9,189 nt of DNA. It comes from Deltaproteobacteria bacterium (GTDB taxonomy: Bacteria > Desulfobacterota > Desulfuromonadia > Desulfuromonadales > Geopsychrobacteraceae). Shown piece after piece: positions 1 through 6,492 of this stretch. The stretch spans positions 1-9,189 of the forward strand of contig JAACTI010000170.1 in assembly GCA_009993495.1 (NCBI GenBank), given 5' to 3'. The notes under the pieces are model-generated. The model saw nothing but the letters and a program-made list of their open reading frames with translations. It was not told where the DNA came from and ran no database searches. Position numbers and translations under genes: made by a program. Position 1 is the stretch's first letter. Each line of letters starts with the position of its first letter.

Positions 1-2
1 CA

Positions 3-251
3 GACACTCCCGACCCGGTGCTGCTGGGAGACAGCGTCACCTATACGGTCACAATCACCAACAACGGACCCAGCGCGGCCACAAACGTGGTAGCGAGCGG
101 AACCCTGCCGGAGTGTTCGACTTCCAGCCTGGCGAGCGGAGCGACCTTTCCGTGCACAAACACGGTGGCCGCATCGAGTGTCGGCACACTCAATCAGAGC
201 ATGACTATGACCGCCGCGGAATACGACCCCGATCTGACCAACAACACCGCC
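3..251 (+). repeat. DUF11 cassette, copy 1 (direct repeat of 3979-4227)
   Basis: This coding segment aligns without gaps to 3979-4227 at a constant offset of 3976. By hand I count 41 mismatches in 249 nt. They are uneven: 31 in the first 120 nt and only 10 in the last 129 nt. Exact shared runs include 27 nt (123-149), 24 nt (183-206) and 21 nt (213-233). The pattern indicates recent duplication or gene conversion between neighbouring genes. Confidence 0.9.
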
Positions 252-1166
252 ACCACGACCACCAACGTCCAGGGCCTACTCACCGTGAACAGGAACGGGA
301 CCGGCAATGGCACCGTGACGAGCAGCCCCGCGGGCATCAACTGCGGTTCGGATTGCACAGAGCCGTACGATGCCAGTACCAGCGTAACGCTGACGGCCAC
401 GGCAGAAAACGACTCGGTGTTCGGGGCCTGGAACGGGTGTGACAGCCCCACGGGCAATACCTGCACCGTGAGCATCTTCGGCAACCGGAACGTGACCGCC
501 ACATTCAACGGCCTGCCGGATCTGGTGGTGACGGCGGTCAGTGGTCCGACCAGCGGTACCACAGGGGCGAGCATCACCATCAGCACCACGACTACCAACT
601 CAGGTATTGGCACTGCAGATCCCTCAACCACGGGGTTGTACCTGTCGGCTGACGCGACCATTACCGCCGCCTCGGATATGTGTCTGGGCGGCCGCCCGAT
701 CCCCAGCCTGGCCCCGGGAGAATCAAACACCGGCTCGAACAGTGTACCATTACCGGCCACGCTCGTGACCGGGACCTATTACCTGGGCGCCATTGCCGAT
801 GACACGGGGCTGGTGGCGGAAGGCAATACCGGTGGCACGGCGGAGAACAACAACGCCAAGACCGGCAACACCATCCAGATCAGCGGTGTGCCGGCGGCGC
901 CGAGCAATCTCACGGCCACGGTCAACTCGAAGAGCAAGATCACGCTGACCTGGACGGACAATGCCACGGACGAGTCGGGCTTCAGGATTGAACGGTCGAC
1001 CAATGGCACGAGCTTCAGCCAGATCGCGAAGGTGGGTGCCAATGTGAAGAACTATATCAATTCGGGGCTCAAGGCCAATACCCTGTACTACTACCGGGTG
1101 CGAGCCTACAACAGTCGCGGCAACTCGACCTACAGCAACACGGTGTCGGCACGAACGAATCCGTAA
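3..1166 (+). CDS. Secreted modular protein, 5'-partial: DUF11, InlB-like B repeat, CARDB, FN3
   Basis: The reading frame is open from the left edge. The first possible start in the window (GTG at 18) is the Val of the DUF11 motif DTPDPVLLGD, so the true start lies upstream. Numbering from the codon at 3, the 387 visible residues hold a DUF11 domain (about 1-91, TYTVTITNNGPSAATNV and a DPDLTNNTA end), a four-cysteine InlB/Listeria-type B repeat (about 92-169, GxGxVTSSPAGINCG, FGAWNGC), a CARDB domain (about 171-293, PDLVVTAVSGP, YYLGAIAD) and a C-terminal FN3 domain (about 296-385, PSNLTATV, ITLTWTDNA, YYYRVRAYN). No cell-wall sorting signal or transmembrane end is visible. These domains are typical of extracellular or surface proteins in binding or scaffolding roles; no catalytic domain is visible and the substrate is unknown. 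GC is high and codon use matches the tail of the next gene, with which it shares its DUF11 cassette. Domain calls are confident; function is not. Confidence 0.88.
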   Translation, partial: DTPDPVLLGDSVTYTVTITNNGPSAATNVVASGTLPECSTSSLASGATFPCTNTVAASSVGTLNQSMTMTAAEYDPDLTNNTATTTTNVQGLLTVNRNGTGNGTVTSSPAGINCGSDCTEPYDASTSVTLTATAENDSVFGAWNGCDSPTGNTCTVSIFGNRNVTATFNGLPDLVVTAVSGPTSGTTGASITISTTTTNSGIGTADPSTTGLYLSADATITAASDMCLGGRPIPSLAPGESNTGSNSVPLPATLVTGTYYLGAIADDTGLVAEGNTGGTAENNNAKTGNTIQISGVPAAPSNLTATVNSKSKITLTWTDNATDESGFRIERSTNGTSFSQIAKVGANVKNYINSGLKANTLYYYRVRAYNSRGNSTYSNTVSARTNP

Positions 1167-1222
1167 CGTGCGACGAAGCGAACGTGGGAAGTGGGAATTG
1201 GTAACCCCAATTTCCCTGGGCG

Positions 1223-1320
1223 AGTAAGAGCGGGTGCAGTGGTTCTTCTCCGGCGAGCCGGGCGGTGACCGTCTCGGGCTGCACACAAACAAGGTGGATT
1301 TCACAGGAATGTGCCAGTGA
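1223..1320 (+). pseudogene. Relic of a carboxypeptidase-regulatory-like C-terminal domain
   Basis: This 98-nt stretch aligns with the last 99 nt of the large gene ending at 4542 (4444-4542). Translated from 1223 it gives SKSGCSGSSPASRAVTVSG, against SKTGCSVFNPANRQVTISG in the intact gene, with about 13 mismatches in the first 57 nt. From about 1294 the match continues in another frame as VDFTGMCQ-stop, against QNFTGTCP-stop. A net one-base loss therefore separates the halves. Similarity appears to run a few bases past the stop (tcggca, tgag). The frame differs from that of the gene ending at 1166, so this is not its continuation but debris of a third related gene or domain copy. No promoter or start belongs to it. 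The alignment was done by eye. Confidence 0.72.
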
Positions 1321-1342
1321 TCGGCAGTGAGATGACGCCGTT

Positions 1343-1384
1343 GGAAATCCTCCCTTTGATAAAGGGAGGACAGGAGGGATTTCC
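1343..1384. repeat. Palindromic intergenic repeat (tcctcccttt hairpin)
   Basis: A perfect 10-bp stem, tcctcccttt (1348-1357) with aaagggagga (1361-1370), closes on a 3-nt loop. A second layer, ggaaatcctcc (1343-1353) against ggagggatttcc (1373-1384), allows alternative longer pairing. There is no poly-T tail, so it resembles a dispersed extragenic repeat more than a standard terminator. It sits between the domain relic and the next gene. Confidence 0.7.
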
Positions 1385-1413
1385 GGATATCCTGTAATTG
1401 GAATTTAGGTAAC

Positions 1414-1432
1414 CCCCCGGCTTTGCCGGGGG
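1414..1432. repeat. GC-rich hairpin repeat (cccccggc/gccggggg)
   Basis: A perfect 8-bp inverted repeat with a ttt loop. It resembles REP-like extragenic palindromes and could also act as a transcription barrier between the two large genes. Its loop contains the TTG at 1423 that would give the longest possible reading of the next gene, which is one reason to reject that start. Confidence 0.65.
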
Positions 1433-1497
1433 TGAAGAGATTCTTGCTGCTTTCAAATAGAGGATTAAGTAATATTCAAAAAAAAGGGGGAATGGAT

Positions 1498-4400
1498 ATG
1501 AAGCAAAATAAATTAAGCCTTAGACTGTTTATCCTATATTTTATGAAATGCGGGAGGATATCAAGACATCTTTTGTTCTATGCAATTCTTGCCTTATTGC
1601 TCTCCCTAATGATTATAGGAGAAAACCAAGCGGGGCAATTCTGGAAACCTCTGCCTCTTCGCACTCAGGCGCAAAAAGATGGTGGCATGCCGGGCGGCGA
1701 AGGGATGCAGCAAGTATGGGGTATAAGCTATGCCCCATCTGATCCGAATATTGCATATCTTGTTTCTGATACATCCGGAGTTTGGAGGGGAGAATGGAAA
1801 GAAAATATGGGTGATTGGAATGGAGACGGTGAATTAGAAGGCGGATTGTTCTGGGTATCAATGCGAGGTGATGTCGAAAACAATAAGGGGTTCAGGGCAA
1901 GCGGAGGAACATCGCTTGTTGTAGATCCAAATAATCCAGATGTGGTTTTTGTAAGTGGTTCAAGATTTAACAACTCATATACGTCGGAAGTTAATGGGAT
2001 TTACAGGACAACAGATGGGGGCAATTCGTGGGATTTGGTATATAAAACCAATTATAATGTGACAGCAGGGGAAGGGCAGTATTTTGCATTTGATACCCGA
2101 AGCTTCAACGGTGAGCGCCATATGATCGTTTATGCGGGTACACATGGGGACGGACTGTTGAAATCAACAGATGGAGGGGATTCGTGGACAGTAATTCTAG
2201 GTTTAGAAGGAAAACGAATTTTAGATATAGATTTTTGTATAAAGAATGATATAGCTGTCCTCTACATCGCGACAGACGATATATCTTCAAGCAGTAAAGG
2301 GCTCTATCAAGTCATAGATGACGGAAGCGACCCTGTTATTTTGGCTCTTGGAAATTTGCCGGATTATCCGAGAACGATAGCAGTCAATAAATATGACAGT
2401 AATATAATATATACCGCAGTTGGCACCTATAAAGTGTATAAATCTACGGATGGCGGAGCCACCTTCATAGAAAAGAGTAACGGCCTGCCTAATTTGAATC
2501 AAGACGGTGGCACCACTATCGGCCCCAACGTAAAGGAATACAGAAATATTGATATAAGCGATGCAGACCCTAATTATTTGTATGTATTTGTTAATGCATG
2601 GTGGGGATATCAGCCCTTTTACAGCCATGACGGTGGAGAAACATGGCAGATGGCCGTAACTTCAGATGCCGGCGGCCTTAGTTTTAGGGACAGCACGTGG
2701 TCAAGCCGGGTAACCGCAACGCATCCTACTGACCCTAATACTGCTATACGGTTTTTTGGCTCAGTAGATAGAGTCGCCATAACAAGAGATGGAGGAATAA
2801 ATTGGAGCTATTCCTCAAATGGATACCTTGGCGCGCGGCGTTCAACAAATAAGACATCTGCCCACTTTGATCCTACAAATCCCAACCGAAAAATATTCTT
2901 CTTAGTTGACTATGGACCTGCTATTACAGAGGACGGCGGCGATACATGGAGGTTGCCGATGTTGCCATATTCTGGCTCTCCGGCTTATCCGTTAACTACT
3001 CCTGTCGGCGCAGTAGATCCGGATAATCCAAACAGAATTATCACAGCGAAGGGGTCTTGGGGCTCGCAGAATATTGTTATATCCGATAATGGTGGAAGTA
3101 CATGGACAACAATACTTAACACCACTGGCAGTTATAAATTCATGATTTACCATCCACAGGATTCAAACTTTATCTATGCCGGCACATCAGCCTCAGGAAG
3201 TTGGATTAGTGAGGATGATGGCACCACTTGGACAAAGATAGATGATAAAAGTATCAGGGCCGTCTACCCCGGTAATGGCAATATTGCTTATGCATTTGGT
3301 AATTGTACAGGCATAAATGATCCCGTATCAGGATGTAACCCGCAGAATTGGCAGTCAGTACTTTTTCGATCTGATGACAAAGGGGTGAATTGGTCGCCTC
3401 TCGCATTATTTGGGTCTGGCATACCTGGCATAGATGATGTGGATATTGCCCCTGATGACCCTGACCGTTTGTACGTTGCGACCACTATAGGATTTTATAT
3501 TTTTAGTAACAATTATTTCACAGAAACAGGGAAAGCGGGTGGTATTCCGGAAGAATTTTTTTCTAAGGAGCTACGCGAGCTCTCGAATGGGGTAAATGTT
3601 AATTCAGTTACAGTTGATCCTTCTAATTCAAATATGGTTTATGCAGGTATGTGGTCGTCTTACGGTCATCGCAGAGGATTTATTTATCGCTCAACTGATA
3701 AAGGACAAACTTGGAATGACTTCAGATTAAATCTCGATGGATATTCCACGGTTTGGAGTCTTGCAGTTGATCCTGTCAGTAGGGTTCTACATATGAATAC
3801 CTCTCATGGAAATTATGTCCTCTGCACGGACAACGACAGCGATGGATATGCTGTTGAGGATGGAGTGTGCGGTCCAGTTGACAACTGCCCGGATACCTAC
3901 AACCCCGACCAGGCCGACTCCAACGGCAACGGCATCGGCGATGTCTGCGATCCGGTGGACCTTTCTGTGAGCATCAGCGATAGTCCGGATCCTGTTCTGC
4001 TGGGCGACACCATCACTTACACAGTCACCATCACCAACAACGGGCTGAGCACGGCCACAGGAGTGACTGCGACCGGAACACTGCCAACGTGTACAACGTC
4101 CAGCCTGGCGAGCGGAGCGACCTTTACGTGCACAAACATGGTGACGGCATCGAGTGTGGGCACACTCAATCAGAGCATGACTGTGGGCGCCGCGGAATAC
4201 GACCCCGATATGACCAACAACACCGCTTCTGCGAGCACTTCAGTGCTCGGCAGTTGCACGGGGGGCAGTTACAATATTTTAGGGAAAGTGGTAAAAGCAG
4301 ATTTCAAGACGTCGATCCCTGGTGTGAGTATGACACTGATCCGTACAGACGTCTCGCCTGGCTGCGGCAATCGCGTAACGACGAGCAGTAAAGGTATCTA

Positions 4401-4542
4401 TCAATTTAAGAAACTCCAGAACGGTACTTATCAAGTGACGCCGAGCAAGACCGGCTGCAGTGTTTTTAATCCTGCGAACCGGCAGGTGACCATCTCGGGT
4501 GGAAGCATGAGCGGACAGAACTTCACCGGGACGTGCCCGTAA
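1498..4542 (+). CDS. Secreted Asp-box beta-propeller protein with TSP3, DUF11 and carboxypeptidase-regulatory-like domains
   Basis: About 1014 aa. I chose ATG 1498 because AAGGGGG (1484-1490) lies 7 nt upstream; ATG 1492 is also possible but almost touches the purine run. A long basic N-terminus and a hydrophobic stretch (about 24-40, LLFYAILALLLSLMII) look like a Sec signal. Residues about 47-775 form a propeller with about ten Asp-box-like motifs (S/T-x-D-x-G-x-x-W), for example near 172, 223, 376, 477, 529, 571, 625 and 732. The N-terminal pattern (GISYAPSDPNIAYLVSDTSG) recalls GH74/sortilin-type propellers, but I cannot assign catalytic acids. Then come a thrombospondin-3 calcium motif (about 778-819, DNCPDTYNPDQADSNGNG), DUF11 (about 820-918) and a carboxypeptidase-regulatory-like domain (about 920-1014). 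The propeller part is AT-rich and the tail GC-rich, so the gene is probably a recombinant mosaic. It is likely extracellular; glycan binding or cleavage is possible but unproven. Confidence 0.88.
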   Translation: MKQNKLSLRLFILYFMKCGRISRHLLFYAILALLLSLMIIGENQAGQFWKPLPLRTQAQKDGGMPGGEGMQQVWGISYAPSDPNIAYLVSDTSGVWRGEWKENMGDWNGDGELEGGLFWVSMRGDVENNKGFRASGGTSLVVDPNNPDVVFVSGSRFNNSYTSEVNGIYRTTDGGNSWDLVYKTNYNVTAGEGQYFAFDTRSFNGERHMIVYAGTHGDGLLKSTDGGDSWTVILGLEGKRILDIDFCIKNDIAVLYIATDDISSSSKGLYQVIDDGSDPVILALGNLPDYPRTIAVNKYDSNIIYTAVGTYKVYKSTDGGATFIEKSNGLPNLNQDGGTTIGPNVKEYRNIDISDADPNYLYVFVNAWWGYQPFYSHDGGETWQMAVTSDAGGLSFRDSTWSSRVTATHPTDPNTAIRFFGSVDRVAITRDGGINWSYSSNGYLGARRSTNKTSAHFDPTNPNRKIFFLVDYGPAITEDGGDTWRLPMLPYSGSPAYPLTTPVGAVDPDNPNRIITAKGSWGSQNIVISDNGGSTWTTILNTTGSYKFMIYHPQDSNFIYAGTSASGSWISEDDGTTWTKIDDKSIRAVYPGNGNIAYAFGNCTGINDPVSGCNPQNWQSVLFRSDDKGVNWSPLALFGSGIPGIDDVDIAPDDPDRLYVATTIGFYIFSNNYFTETGKAGGIPEEFFSKELRELSNGVNVNSVTVDPSNSNMVYAGMWSSYGHRRGFIYRSTDKGQTWNDFRLNLDGYSTVWSLAVDPVSRVLHMNTSHGNYVLCTDNDSDGYAVEDGVCGPVDNCPDTYNPDQADSNGNGIGDVCDPVDLSVSISDSPDPVLLGDTITYTVTITNNGLSTATGVTATGTLPTCTTSSLASGATFTCTNMVTASSVGTLNQSMTVGAAEYDPDMTNNTASASTSVLGSCTGGSYNILGKVVKADFKTSIPGVSMTLIRTDVSPGCGNRVTTSSKGIYQFKKLQNGTYQVTPSKTGCSVFNPANRQVTISGGSMSGQNFTGTCP
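3979..4227 (+). repeat. DUF11 cassette, copy 2 (direct repeat of 3-251)
   Basis: Second copy of the duplicated DUF11-coding segment, here inside the large propeller gene. The 27-, 24- and 21-nt exact runs fall at 4099-4125, 4159-4182 and 4189-4209. In the conserved half most of the eight changed codons are non-synonymous while silent sites match, as expected after very recent sequence exchange followed by few changes. Confidence 0.9.
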
Positions 4543-4614
4543 GGTTCGGCAATGAGCAACAGCGAGGGGACAGGTTTGGTTTCTTTTGTCTCTGAGTCAG
4601 TTCGATAATATCGG

Positions 4615-4648
4615 GATGGACAACGGCTCTCGGGCCGTTGTCCGCATC
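4615..4648 (+). terminator. Possible terminator hairpin after the propeller gene
   Basis: ggacaacggc (4618-4627) pairs perfectly with gccgttgtcc (4634-4643) over a 6-nt loop, and gat/atc can extend the stem across a 2-nt bulge. It lies about 75 nt after the stop at 4542 in the right position to end that transcript. There is no T-run after the stem, so an intrinsic terminator is not certain; an mRNA-stabilising hairpin or repeat is also possible. Confidence 0.45.
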
Positions 4649-4892
4649 CTTCTGCCGGTCGTTTCAACCTTCCGGAACGAAACACTGAGTACGCCGGTAC
4701 ACATGGGTCATGATCCGAAAAAACAATCGGTTACTTCACGGCCTCCTCATCGTGTGTATCATCGAGTATTCACTCCCCCCGGTATTTGCTGGCATTTCTT
4801 ATTCCCTGTTTCAGAACCGGTATTTTGATAACCATCTGTATTTATTTGTGAATTACCTTTCCAGCTTAAGAGAATGCATTTAGTTCTGATTA
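4649..4892. other. Non-coding stretch upstream of the sigma-54 promoter
   Basis: I see no convincing gene here. The only structure noticed is a short direct repeat, ccggtattt, at 4779-4787 and 4817-4825, about 70-115 nt upstream of the sigma-54 promoter. That is where enhancer-binding proteins often bind, but two 9-mers are weak evidence. Confidence 0.4.
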
Positions 4893-4908
4893 TGGCACGA
4901 ACCTTGCA
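4893..4908 (+). promoter_or_regulatory. Sigma-54 (RpoN) promoter, consensus match
   Basis: TGGCACG (4893-4899), four bases, then TTGCA (4904-4908) matches the -24/-12 consensus TGGCACG-N4-TTGCW with the invariant GG and GC correctly spaced. The predicted transcript starts near 4919, about 108 nt before the ATG at 5027. Sigma-54 promoters need an AAA+ enhancer-binding activator. What it drives now is only an oxidoreductase fragment and possibly the transposase behind it, so it is probably a leftover of the original gene's control. Confidence 0.8.
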
Positions 4909-5026
4909 TATAAGAAATTGCAGTAAAAAATCATGGAATAGTACTTGCTTGATTCTGAATATTAATGGTATATAGAAGGTTGTCTGATCTCTTAAACCTC
5001 ACGAATTGATTGTATCGAGCATCACC

Positions 5027-5200
5027 ATGCCCAAACCGAAATTTCAAGTGGTCATTCCTGATTACAAATACTGGAGGCAGAATATCAAGTGCCAGACCGG
5101 CTGTCCCGTGAACACGGACTCGAGAGGTTATGTGCGGGCCATCGCATCCGGTGATTATGAAAACGGGGCGTCCGGGGACGGTTCTCAAAATCATAAATAA
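5027..5200 (+). pseudogene. Truncated Fer4_20 / GltD-like oxidoreductase N-terminus
   Basis: From ATG 5027 the frame reads MPKPKFQVVIPDYKYWRQ, then KCQTGCPVNTDSRGYVRAIA and SGDYE. This is the start of the Fer4_20 (dihydropyrimidine dehydrogenase domain II-like) iron-sulfur region that opens GltD-like FAD/NAD(P) oxidoreductases; the C-x3-C-P pattern and the RGYVRAIA-x-GDYE helix are characteristic. The remaining cysteines, the FAD and NAD(P) Rossmann domains and hundreds of residues are missing. After GDYE the sequence becomes the repeat end of the transposase element and stops at 5200, leaving 57 residues. I see no later part of the gene to the right of the element, so it was truncated by deletion or by replacement, not by simple insertion. 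An in-frame TTG at 5006 is possible but less likely as the start. No strong ribosome-binding site is visible. Confidence 0.75.
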
Positions 5201-5277
5201 AATCAAATAGTTGGGGATGAATTATTTGCTAACAAGAATGGGAGGGAAAACCGCAGGCGAGACAAGGAGCACAGGAG

Positions 5278-5718
5278 ATGCCCAGAGCTGCCAGGATGGC
5301 GGCGCCCCGCATGGTTTACCATGTGATCAGCCGCGGGAATGACCGCCAGTGGGTGTTTAATGACCGTGAAGATTTTGAAAGGTATATCGAGATCTGCAAA
5401 CGGTACAAAGAACGATACGGCTTCAAGCTTTACCACTGGGTGTTGATGAGTAACCACGTGCATCTTGTGATGGAGACAAGCGAGCAGGGTCCGTTGTGTA
5501 AGGTCATGCAGGGGATCAACCTCTCCTATACGCTGTGGTTCAACAGGAAGAACAGGAGGGTGGGGCATCTCTGGCAGGACCGGTTCAAGAGTGCGCTGAT
5601 TGACAAAGAGAGTTATCTGCTTGAGTGCGGCCGGTATGTTGAGAGGAACCCGTTAAGGGCGGGTCTGGTGGATCATCTCAGGAACTATCCTTGGACCAGC
5701 TACCGGATTTACGCCTAG
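5278..5718 (+). CDS. REP-associated tyrosine transposase (Y1_Tnp, HUH family), cut by TAG
   Basis: 146 aa before the stop. ATG 5278 has AAGGAG (5264-5269) at 8 nt. The N-terminus (MPRAARMAAPRMVYHVISRGN) is the usual RAYT opening. The HUH metal-binding motif is present as SNHVHLVME (about residues 60-68). The family signature YVERNPLRAGLV follows near residue 121 and WTSYRIYA near the end. The Y1 domain is therefore complete: these single-strand DNA nucleases nick and join at repeat hairpins using a tyrosine. The TAG at 5716 is followed by an open frame to 5976 encoding the usual C-terminal extension, so the gene is probably interrupted by a nonsense change. Activity of the shortened protein is possible but unproven. 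TAG also ends the toxin gene at 6750, which argues against codon reassignment. Confidence 0.87.
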   Translation: MPRAARMAAPRMVYHVISRGNDRQWVFNDREDFERYIEICKRYKERYGFKLYHWVLMSNHVHLVMETSEQGPLCKVMQGINLSYTLWFNRKNRRVGHLWQDRFKSALIDKESYLLECGRYVERNPLRAGLVDHLRNYPWTSYRIYA

Positions 5719-5976
5719 GGAGAATACGACGGTATCACCGACAGGCATGCTGTTTATGACAGGTTCGGTGCGGATGCTTCCCAAAGGCAAAGGGCCTACC
5801 GAGACTATGTCCTCTCCCACCGGGAGAAGGAGGAGCAGGAGCTGAGAGCGAAGATGGGAAGGGGAGTACTTGGCGGCGAAGAAGATTTGGAGAGGTCGGT
5901 TCACGGGCAGATACTGGATGCCCGACGGCCGAAGCGGGGACGGCCCAGAAAAAATAGTCTGTATCTGTTTGATTAG
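5719..5976 (+). pseudogene. Cut-off C-terminal extension of the RAYT transposase
   Basis: The frame continues after TAG for 85 codons. It begins GEYDGITDRHAVYDRFG, then RQRAYRDYVLSHREKEEQEL, then VLGGEEDLE, and ends in a basic RRPKRGRPRKN tail before TAG 5974-5976. DG-x-x-D-RH, the RQRAYRDYV helix, the LG-x-EE segment and GRPRK are usual in RAYT C-termini, so this belonged to the gene before the internal stop. It has no obvious start or ribosome-binding site of its own. One base change (for example CAG or TTG to TAG) would explain it; a sequencing error is the alternative. Confidence 0.75.
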
Positions 5977-5978
5977 AC

Positions 5979-6064
5979 AAATGAAAAGGAGAACCGTCCC
6001 GGAAGGTGCACGGTCCCGGAAGGTGCACGCAAATGAAAAGGAGAACCGTCCCGGAAGGTGCACG
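5979..6064. repeat. Tandem duplication of the RAYT element's right end
   Basis: A 34-nt unit occurs at 5979-6012 and again, identical, at 6031-6064. The last 17 nt of the unit (gtcccggaaggtgcacg) are also present between them at 6013-6029. The unit contains the element's inverted end (gagaaccgtccc) and a gtgcac palindrome. Replication slippage, or repeated nicking and rejoining by the transposase at this end, would give such a 1 + half + 1 array. Confidence 0.88.
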
Positions 6065-6343
6065 CATCTGTTCCCTTGCCTGTCCCTCCGGCTACATCGA
6101 GATGGGGATGGGATTATAGCGGGTTTCCCTGCTCATCCCTCCTCTTTCGTCATGGTCCGGCCTGCCCTCGGTTTACCGGGGCTCGACCGGACAATCCAGT
6201 CTTTTTGTCTGGCCCCGATCCAGAGTCCATTCCCCAAATGGGCTGTCCTCCCGCGTCGGGGTTTACCCCCGGCGAGATCCTTCACCTCAATTTTTTATTG
6301 GCTCTTCGCTTCATTGAGCGGGTTGATTTCCGTCCTCAACCCC
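6065..6343. other. Non-coding stretch between the transposase element and the toxin-antitoxin operon
   Basis: No supportable gene on either strand; long open frames here lack recognisable protein features and are probably chance. Two short hairpin-like blocks with a tttac core occur: gccctcggtttaccggggc (about 6163-6181) and ggggtttacccc (about 6258-6269). They may be worn repeats. Confidence 0.4.
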
Positions 6344-6400
6344 CTGTCATTCCACGACCCCTTGATTAAGTCGGAGGGCATGCTTGATCCGGGAATCCAG
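6344..6400. repeat. Dispersed ctgtcattcc...gggaatccag repeat
   Basis: The block opens with ctgtcattcc (6344-6353) and closes with gggaatccag (6391-6400). It is an imperfect inverted arrangement resembling the GTCATTCC...GGAATCCAG extragenic repeats common in many proteobacterial genomes. The interior is not well paired, so this copy looks degenerate. It ends just before the promoter of the toxin-antitoxin operon. Confidence 0.45.
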
Positions 6401-6410
6401 ATAATTTTTC

Positions 6411-6449
6411 TTGATACTTCACCCCTACTGATGTAGGATTGCTCATCCT
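6411..6449 (+). promoter_or_regulatory. Sigma-70-like promoter and possible operator of the toxin-antitoxin operon
   Basis: TTGATA (6411-6416) and TAGGAT (6434-6439) are separated by exactly 17 nt, predicting a start near 6446 and a leader of about 47 nt. A small palindrome, AGGAT-TGCTC-ATCCT (6435-6449), covers the -10 box and start site. That is where an antitoxin or toxin-antitoxin complex would bind for autorepression, as is usual for such operons. The promoter is fairly convincing; the operator is an inference from position and symmetry. Confidence 0.5.
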
Positions 6450-6492
6450 TTCGTGGGCGGAAGTGTGAATAAATCGAACGCTCGGCTTAGGT

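Larger units (their letters stand above)
5171..6064 (+). mobile_element. RAYT (Y1/HUH transposase) element with inverted ends
   Basis: The transposase gene is bracketed by an inverted pair: gggacggttctc at 5175-5186 and its exact complement gagaaccgtccc at 5989-6000. The match extends outward as tccgggg/ccccgga-like sequence with a one-base difference. The left end begins where the oxidoreductase frame loses homology. The right end is duplicated in tandem. Boundaries are approximate because no target-site duplication is expected or seen for HUH enzymes. Confidence 0.6.

Noticed and set aside
1193..1216. Hairpin gggaattgg/ccaatttccc as terminator of the first gene
   Set aside because: The stem is bulged, has no T-run and lies next to the domain relic, so it may be chance.
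194..1304. Long open frames on the - strand opposite the first secreted-protein gene
   Set aside because: They are antisense shadows of a GC-rich gene, with low-complexity Val/Leu/Pro-rich translations and no domains.
1423..1497. Longer start (TTG 1423) for the propeller gene
   Set aside because: The TTG lies in the loop of a GC-rich hairpin repeat and has no ribosome-binding site; ATG 1498 has a G-rich site at 7 nt and is followed by a signal-peptide-like region.
5979..6064. CRISPR-like repeat array
   Set aside because: The 34-nt units are separated by a partial copy of themselves plus one base, not by unique spacers, and there is no cas gene.
5870..6436. Long + strand frame across the end of the transposase element and the following repeats
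   Set aside because: It overlaps the transposase tail in another frame, runs through tandem repeats and has no recognisable domain or ribosome-binding site.
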